A stretch of 64,000 bases of DNA from Trachythela sp. YZ-2020 (Eukaryota; Cnidaria; Anthozoa; Malacalcyonacea; Clavulariidae), in assembly GCA_016169945.1 (NCBI GenBank), contig JADLSH010000199.1:3434501-3498500 (forward strand), given 5' to 3'. The position numbers and the translations under genes were made by a program. Of the stretch, positions 58,201-64,000 are shown in pieces. Below the pieces are notes generated by a model that had not been told where the DNA came from, ran no database searches, and saw only the letters and a list, made by a program, of their open reading frames with translations. Position 1 is the stretch's first letter; each line of letters begins with the position of its first letter.

Positions 58201-61200
58201 CTGGAGATTCTGAATTTCATCCGGCCTGTCAGGCAACGAGCAAATTTTGTATCCAAGAGCTTGAGAAATATAAAGGTATAGCGAGCTAATATGCATGTAC
58301 TGTATTCATATTACTATTAAACCTGGATGAAACGATAAGAGTTGGCAAGTAATGCCCCGTCAATTGAGTACAAGAGTGACATCAGAGTTGACTGGGTATT
58401 ACATGCACCAGAGGTGGAAAAAGTATCGGATCCTGGAAAGCTAGCGCAGAAATATTTTTGGATCTGAACTTTTGCAGAAAATTTTTAACAGAAATTTCTA
58501 AAGTTAATAATTAACTGATGAGTAATAACAAAACTAGAGTATGCTCTAGTCTAGACTAGTAATTGTAATGCATTTTGTATTCACTATATCAAATTGAACA
58601 CCACTGAATATCAAGAAACAACACTCCAATCAGTTCAATGTCTAATTTTGAGTCTGAAACCCAGGTTCCCAGAAAGAAAAAAACTTTTTCCACCTTTGAT
58701 TACCACGCGTAGCAAAAACTCTCAATTTGAGCCAGCTCATGAGTTGATGAGAGTGCATGAGAGTCAATGATAGATGGCGGTCAAACGCGACCGAGAGTGG
58801 CATGAGAGTTTTCTCATTGAACTATAAATAAACTGGAACGATAACTCAGGGGGGGGAATTGAAGCCAGCTTAATTCAGTTTTTCTGAGGTCTGAGTTGAA
58901 ATACTTAACGCTGAACATTGGGCTGTATATGAAATTGAAGCTATTAAAAAGTTCTATTTGATATAAAAACTTCAAGACTTTAGGTAAAAAGGAAATACTT
59001 AAAACTTTGAGGAAAAATTTGCCGTATTTTACAAAATTGCGGTTGTTTTTGTATTTTTTAAGTATTTCCATTTTGCCTAAAGTCTTGAAGTTTTTATATC
59101 AAATATAACTTTTTAATAGCTTCAATTTCATATACAGACCATTGTTCGTCTTTAATTATTTCAACTCAAACCTCAGAAAAACTAGCTTGGCTTCAACGAA
59201 TCATAGGACTTGATCATAGGAGTTAGCGTTCCAGTTTACTTAGAGTTCACTGAGTTTTCTTCACTCTCGTACCCCAGTCAAACGAGAACAAGAGTTGCAC
59301 GAGTGTTGACTGGATATTACCACGCGTACCAAAATCTCTCCTCTATTGTCAGCAAAATTTCAACCAGTTCCGAAGTGATGAGAGTTGATAAGAGTGCATG
59401 AGAGTCGATGACAGTTGGCGGGCAAACGCGAGCGAGAGTTGCAACTCTCATCAACTCTCATCAACTCTCATCCTCGTTTGACTGGGGATTTAATTGTGTT
59501 TTAGGCACTACTCAAGCTGTCTCCGTTCTTCATGTCCTTGGATTGTTGAAGACCATAATGACGTCATTACCAAGTCAGGTAAACTGTCAACGACCTAGCT
59601 GCCTGCATCTGAACTATCACACATTACTCATGTTAGCTGAATGCGTTAAAATTACTGTGTTTTTCTCTCATTTAGCAAGTAAAATATCTCTGTGAAACGA
59701 TGCTGAAATTGATGACGTTTGGAAATATCGTATGTACTAGTAATTTCATTTATATATATATTACCATTTGCATTCAAGCCTTAGAAACGTAGTGTTAAAT
59801 GTATTTGTGTGTTCTAGATGTTATCAATGAACTGTATGCAAGTTCTACACAGCATGTTTCAAGGTAACCCTGAATCAACGACACTCACATCAGAACTTAA
59901 TGGACAATTAATTAATGTAAGTAAGACATGATATAATATAAAGCGAAAATTATATTTTTAGACCTAACTTATAGGAGCAGTTGCGGAAAATGCAACTATA
60001 GGCCTTCTGGCAGGAATCGAACCTGCGGCCATGTGATTCCGGCGCAGCGCTCTGCCGACTGAGTGACAGAGTCCAGTTGTCAAGAGCTAACCACAAGTTG
60101 TGTGCTGTATATACTGGGGTGATGCCGGTGTTTTGTATAAGGCTAAATAATCTAGGCACCTCGCTCGATAGAACTGAACGTTGAATAGTTTTTGTAGATG
60201 GAAATTTCGAGCAAAATGGCAACTTTCATTTGAGCGTTGACAGTAACCTTACTTAACTTACATAACTTTACTCCTACTCCTACTGCATGGATAGCTCTAC
60301 CAGTTCTAAACTGTTCTCCCTAGAGATTCATCAAGTACTGTGTCTTAATAGTCCAGTTATACTACAGTATATAGGTGGAAACCAAAGTACCCAGAGTTTG
60401 GCCAAATCAGCCTGAAGGATTCTTCTCGCATGCGACTGAGACGAAATTCTAATCAGAAAACTGTAGCACAGTGGCGGACGCTTCGCAAAACATTGGGGTG
60501 CAAGCTTAGGTTACCAGCATATAACCACTCATTTGTTGCTGCAAATATCAGTTCTTTAAAACCTTTTTGCTTAAATTTCATGCAACTGTACTTAAATAAT
60601 AGTCTATCAAGGCTTTCAAGGTTGTAAAATCATTGACATATCTTTGTTACACAGTTAATCAGCTATTTGAGAAATTAGGGGGAGGGGGGAGGGTGTCCCC
60701 TGTTCATTGAGGAGAAAGGCAGTCTGTGTATACAGTACTAACCGCTGTGCCATGGTCGGTTAACGATTTATCCTTGCATTGAGCTTGCAGGATCGAAAAA
60801 CGTACGACTTTCGGCATACCGAGTCAGAAGAGAGATTCAAAGCCATGACCCCGCTTGCTCCAATATCTATCTCCACCAGATAATGCTTCAAGTTTTGACT
60901 AATAAGAATTTGACGTTTATTCAGGCCCTGTTCGACTATCAACCCAATGCTGTTGATGAACAACAAGCCGTTGCCTGGTTGACGCTCATGGAGAAAGCTT
61001 ACTGCAACTTTCAAAGGTATGGTAATTAGGTCAATTGATAGAGTTCATTTAGGGTTGAATGGTTCAAATCTTAGTAGTGTAGGGATACCGCTTTCCCGGC
61101 AAATTCCCTTCAAATTTTTGCATGATCAGCGCAAAAAGTACGAAAGTTTACATGATTGACGGCACTTTGTGACCGAAAATGCTGCAGGTAACCAGTGGCG

Positions 61201-63376
61201 GACACTTCGCGAAATATTGGGGGGTGCGAACTTAGATTGCCAACATATAACCATCCTTTTTTTGCTGCAAATCTCAGTTCTTAACACCTTTTTGGCTTAA
61301 ATATTAAGTTTACTTAAATTATGTCCGATAAGCGTAGTACATGTATATAAAATATAAGCCTATCGAGGCTTTCATGGTTATACAATCATTGATACAGCTT
61401 TGTTACACAGTTAATCAGCTATCATTCAAAGGCTTTGAGAAATTATTGGGAGGACAGTCGCCAACCTTCGCCCCCCCCCCCCCTAGTGTCCACCACTGCA
61501 GGTGACGCACAAGAGCGATGTTTTTCAGGGATTGCATCCTTGGATCACCACGGTCAAACCGGACCAGGTCGGTTCCTACTTGCCTGTGGCGATTTTTTCG
61601 CTGACTGACATTGCCGAAATTTGTTTCAATTCACTTCACCGCTATTTCTGGGCGATGCTGACTTTCTTGCGGTAGGCTGAGTGCACATCCCTTCAAGCGC
61701 CGAAGCAATCTTCCTCTAGCGACGACATGGTGCGCCAAGATCTTGCTTTGCTTCCAACACCTTTAATTTTAAAATACAGAATTTGCATTCGTTATTTTAG
61801 GTTGGATGCAGAGTTGTGTGCGGATTCGTGTGTCAAACTGTTTGCGTCGTGTATGACGTTTCTACTGTCTCATCATTCTGTTGTCAAGACAACGGCTGCC
61901 AGCACAATGAAGGTTGGTGAGATGTTAATAGCATGTCGACCAATGATAAAACGTAGCAAATTATACCAAGGCTTAGCTTATGTTTTAATCATACAAACAT
62001 GTTATGCTGGCGCAGTTGGATACGCACTCGAAACTATGGATTGGCTGATGCAGGCCATATGTATACACTCAATTGAAACACTATGTACCTTTTTTAGTGT
62101 CTACTTGAAGAGTGTATTTCCCCAATGGCTGAAAAGTTAAGTATGGGTTTAGAGAACAAAGAAACTGCTACATCTCCGGTGCTGATAATATTAAGGTAGG
62201 CCAAAGAATGTTAAAGAAGCGAAAAACAATAAGCATGTCTTTGAAGTACTCTTCCAAAAGTGGTCAGACTGTGCATACCTGCAAATGCGCTTTTATGCGC
62301 CTTAAATTTCCAGTGACTGTTGCATTTCTCAATTTCGTTAATTTCTATCTTAGTTAGATGATTTGAGTTAGCTCCAGTTGATAGCCATCTTAATGGTTGC
62401 ATGCCCATACCAGAAGGCCAATGTGGACGAGTTTGAACGTCCCTGTTAATTTTAATCTTTCATTCTTTACAGATGTCTCGAGTCTGGGTTGAAGTTGAGG
62501 TATCAAGGATCTTGGAAATCAATACTTGACGTTATAAGCAAGCTTTTTCAGGTAAGTTGTTTCAGACATGTGAAAATGTTTTTTTAAACAGCGTACATTT
62601 CCTCATGTAATCACAAGCCATGCTTTGGCGTGCTTGCTTGCCGGTCGTTCTCGTTTACCAAGGCTGTCTGGCTATGTGTGTGCTATGATATTGTGTATTA
62701 TGGTTATGGAATTGTGTATGATGAGCTGGTATGGCCTATTTTAGTATAGTGTGGTAAGGTATGGTGTGATATGGTATAGTATGGTATTCTGTAGTATAAT
62801 GTGGCGAGGTGTGTGGTATTGTAATGTACGGTATGGTATGGTACGGTATGGTAATGGTATGATATTGAATGGTATGGTATAGAAAGGATATGGTATGCTA
62901 AGGCTGCCTGGTTCCTTAATTTTTCAGATATTTGGCAAGCTGTGTCCAGAACGATTAAAGAAATGTCTTGTGTCATTATGCAATCTTCACAATAGCCGTG
63001 GCATTCGGTGTCGTAGAGAACTTGAGAAAACTGTTGGAATAGCCTTTCAAACAATGGGACCAAAGTAAGATAGAGACTACCTGTGACTAGAATTATTTAT
63101 CATAGATAGCTCTATCAGTTTTATCCAAACTGCTCTCCCTATCAAGTTTATTAATATTGCTCTTAATCGATGTAAACCTACGATTCGAGCGCCATGCTAT
63201 TGACAACGCTAGTATAACTAATTATTAATTAAGATGAAACTGTGAGTTTTTATGCTCGATTTAAAACTATGAATTTTTATGCTCGGTTATACTGTTTGGT
63301 TTCTACATTAACTGATATATCAATATACTTTCAGATTTGTTTTAGGCGTTGTTCCTATGGATTTAGAAAAAGACAC
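54424..63376 (+). CDS. RRP12: RRP12-like ribosome biogenesis protein, 5' part (16 exons)
   Basis: RRP12 is a HEAT-repeat protein of pre-40S/pre-60S maturation and export, in nucleolus and nucleoplasm. Exons: 54424-54744, 56141-56170, 56276-56329, 56573-56649, 56732-56837, 57631-57747, 58152-58275, 59505-59578, 59676-59729, 59818-59916, 60925-61016, 61801-61912, 62098-62195, 62473-62551, 62928-63064, 63335-63376. All GT-AG, all phases agree; 1,616 bp, 538 residues of an expected ~1,300. Compared with remembered human RRP12: SNPLIRSHRDAAKRGF, LTVEALTKHNE, SGLTDCSNPTFSGVLKRFW, ICAVLAAVTEVIR, ETETEYFAAL, SKFCIQELEK, LHVLGLLK, VAWLTLMEKA and GIAFQTMGPKFVLGVVPMDL. Exon 2 is only 30 bp. A possible acceptor (tattttcag, 54408-54416) suggests a 5' UTR intron. 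The 3' half lies beyond the right edge. Confidence 0.95.
57918..58102. mobile_element. Hairpin MITE in RRP12 intron 6
   Basis: Near-perfect arms: gctgcgggtctttcggatca and, inverted, tgatcctaagacccacagc, then aattcaacaagaatttcgat and its complement. The loop side carries the gacgaaggccttcgctcgaa motif. It ends ~50 bp before the exon 7 acceptor. Confidence 0.85.
58326..58830. mobile_element. Diverged M1 MITE in RRP12 intron 7
   Basis: Scattered M1 pieces (ggatgaaacgataagagttg, gagttgactgggtattac, gatgagagtgcatgagagtc, ggtcaaacgcgaccgagag) separated by a ~260-bp unrelated insert (58400-58690). Confidence 0.55.
58857..59197. mobile_element. Inverted repeat, ~150-bp arms, RRP12 intron 7
   Basis: 58857-59010 and 59045-59197 are reverse complements (cagtttttctgaggtctgag with ctcaaacctcagaaaaact; atgaaattgaagctattaaa and its complement), with a ~35-bp loop. 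Confidence 0.85.
59271..59490. mobile_element. M1 MITE next to RRP12 exon 8
   Basis: Ends accccagtcaaacgagaac and tcctcgtttgactgggga; internal gatgagagtt decamers and ggatattaccacgcg. Its right end is ~15 bp from the exon 8 acceptor (59504). Confidence 0.85.
59955..60230 (-). repeat. tRNA-derived SINE in RRP12 intron 10
   Basis: On the minus strand 60075-60001 reads as a tRNA-like head: ctcagtcggcagagcgctgc (A-box side) and the canonical B box ggttcgattcc (60013-60023 complement). The tail (gcaactgctcctataagtta) matches the 14.0-kb hairpin. The anticodon arm is not convincing, so not a tRNA gene. Confidence 0.75.
60288..60465 (+). repeat. Dispersed repeat, second copy of the 9.1-kb family
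   Basis: ggatagctctaccagttcta, ctccctagag, ggtggaaaccaaagtaccca, then catgcgactgagacgaaatt, in the same order as at 9128-9320. Confidence 0.65.
61140..61510. repeat. Repeat related to 60470-60720
   Basis: ccagtggcggacacttcgcg, atataaccatcctttt and gctttgttacacagttaatc recur from 60465-60680 in the same order, a local duplication of an unknown repeat. C-run tract at 61471. Confidence 0.65.
62735..62900 (+). repeat. GGTAT-type microsatellite, RRP12 intron 14
   Basis: Imperfect pentamers tatgg/ggtat over ~165 bp (ggtatggtatggtacggtat and similar), ending ~25 bp before the exon 15 acceptor. Confidence 0.85.
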
Positions 63377-64000
63377 GTAAGTAAAGTGGAATTGCTCAAC
63401 GATGTGTTGTGAAGAATTTGAAAATATATTTATATTACTTAATGATCCAAGCACATTATATACTAAAATTCACCGGTAATTAAATTAAACACACGCCAAA
63501 TTTGTGGGAGAACGGGTTCGGGGTGAAGACTGAAGTGAACCAATATTTATACTCTGGTCAACCCAAAGACTCATTCTAGCCTTATGTTTTCATCCCGCGG
63601 GTGTATACATGAGACCCGCTAGGAGAGACTAAATGCCCTAGGGGTAAAAACCCCGATAGAGCCCTGTCATCAAGGTTGCGACCCTCTCCGACATTACCTG
63701 AACCAATGGGTGATAATCCCTTTGACAGTCCTTACGATTCGACTGATAATATTTCCATGAAATAATCTGAGTCTATGGGCAATGAAGTTGACCATTTGGA
63801 ACACTTCAACCCCGAACCAAAGCTTTATTCAACATCAACAAGTTTAGATATATACAACATGATCATTCACAGCAATAAAATTGTTCGTGTTTTCCTCTTG
63901 GATTAATTATCCAGCATAACTAAAGCAAGACCACATCCAGCATAACGATACAGCAAGAACATTTCCAGCGATACGATAGAATTGATCGTTTGTTCCTCTT
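63377..64000. other. RRP12 intron, no further exon seen
   Basis: Starts with the exon 16 donor (GACAC|gtaagt). The remainder shows repeat-like sequence (gccctaggggtaaaaacccc near 63632) and no recognisable RRP12 exon before the edge. Confidence 0.5.

Noticed and set aside
60001..60075. tRNA gene on the minus strand
   Set aside because: The B box is perfect, but acceptor and anticodon stems do not pair convincingly and the flanks match a dispersed repeat, so it is a SINE head.
61531..61672. Open stretch after an ag with protein-like content, looked like an RRP12 exon
   Set aside because: It does not join in phase with exon 11 without a stop, and the RRP12 alignment runs straight from the exon at 60925-61016 to that at 61801-61912.
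62098..62135. Shorter RRP12 exon 13 ending at a gttaag donor
   Set aside because: Extending to 62195 gives a better donor (AG|gtaggc), the same phase, and exactly the spacing seen in the human protein.
62704..63063. 119-residue minus-strand ORF rich in His/Tyr/Thr
   Set aside because: Shadow of the GGTAT microsatellite and of RRP12 exon 15.

Overview
The window is nuclear DNA of an invertebrate animal, most likely a cnidarian (anthozoan-like). Supporting evidence: GT-AG split genes, AT-rich introns, dense MITEs and tRNA-derived SINEs, CR1-like LINE relics, a THAP finger and a tandem AIG1/GIMAP-like GTPase cluster. The phylum call is an inference. Two conserved genes could be rebuilt exon by exon, with all splice phases agreeing.

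Layout. (1) 397-6738, minus strand: the 5' end of huntingtin (HTT), seven coding segments totalling 588 bp, running off the left edge. (2) 6739-7418: a head-to-head promoter interval. (3) 7419-19622, plus strand: an unusual gene whose last exon encodes seven tandem copies of an ~83-residue helical domain that resembles the fungal GCR1_C fold. Its 5' end is either a short exon at 7419 or, more interestingly, a THAP zinc-finger exon at 11042; both fit the phase. (4) 19.6-22.0 kb: nested MITEs, two of which can be dated by an empty-site copy at 13.4 kb. (5) 22120-24244, plus: a four-exon gene for a disordered acidic/basic protein of unknown function behind a TATA box. (6) 24.4-27.2 kb and 47.1-53.8 kb: copies of one dispersed, partly inverted duplication containing a small Cys-rich membrane-protein gene (intact at 51.2-51.6 kb, minus; broken by a MITE at 25.2-25.8 kb, plus). 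(7) 28.3-41.4 kb: a minus-strand array of AIG1/GIMAP-like GTPase genes. Two copies have both GTPase and C-terminal exons; two ~2.1-kb units keep only the C-terminal exon. All are interleaved with relics of one LINE. (8) 41.5-46.2 kb: LINE endonuclease/linker remains and duplicated blocks. (9) 47.7-50.3 kb: a giant inverted repeat with ~1.1-kb arms. (10) 54424-63376, plus: the 5' part of RRP12 (ribosome biogenesis HEAT-repeat protein), 16 coding exons, running off the right edge.

HTT and RRP12 are housekeeping HEAT-repeat genes and were identified from remembered family sequence, not a search. The accessory middle (GTPase array, Cys-rich gene, domain-repeat gene) is where lineage-specific biology is likely. 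Repeats occupy most introns and intergenic space; several insertions have readable TIRs and target-site duplications.
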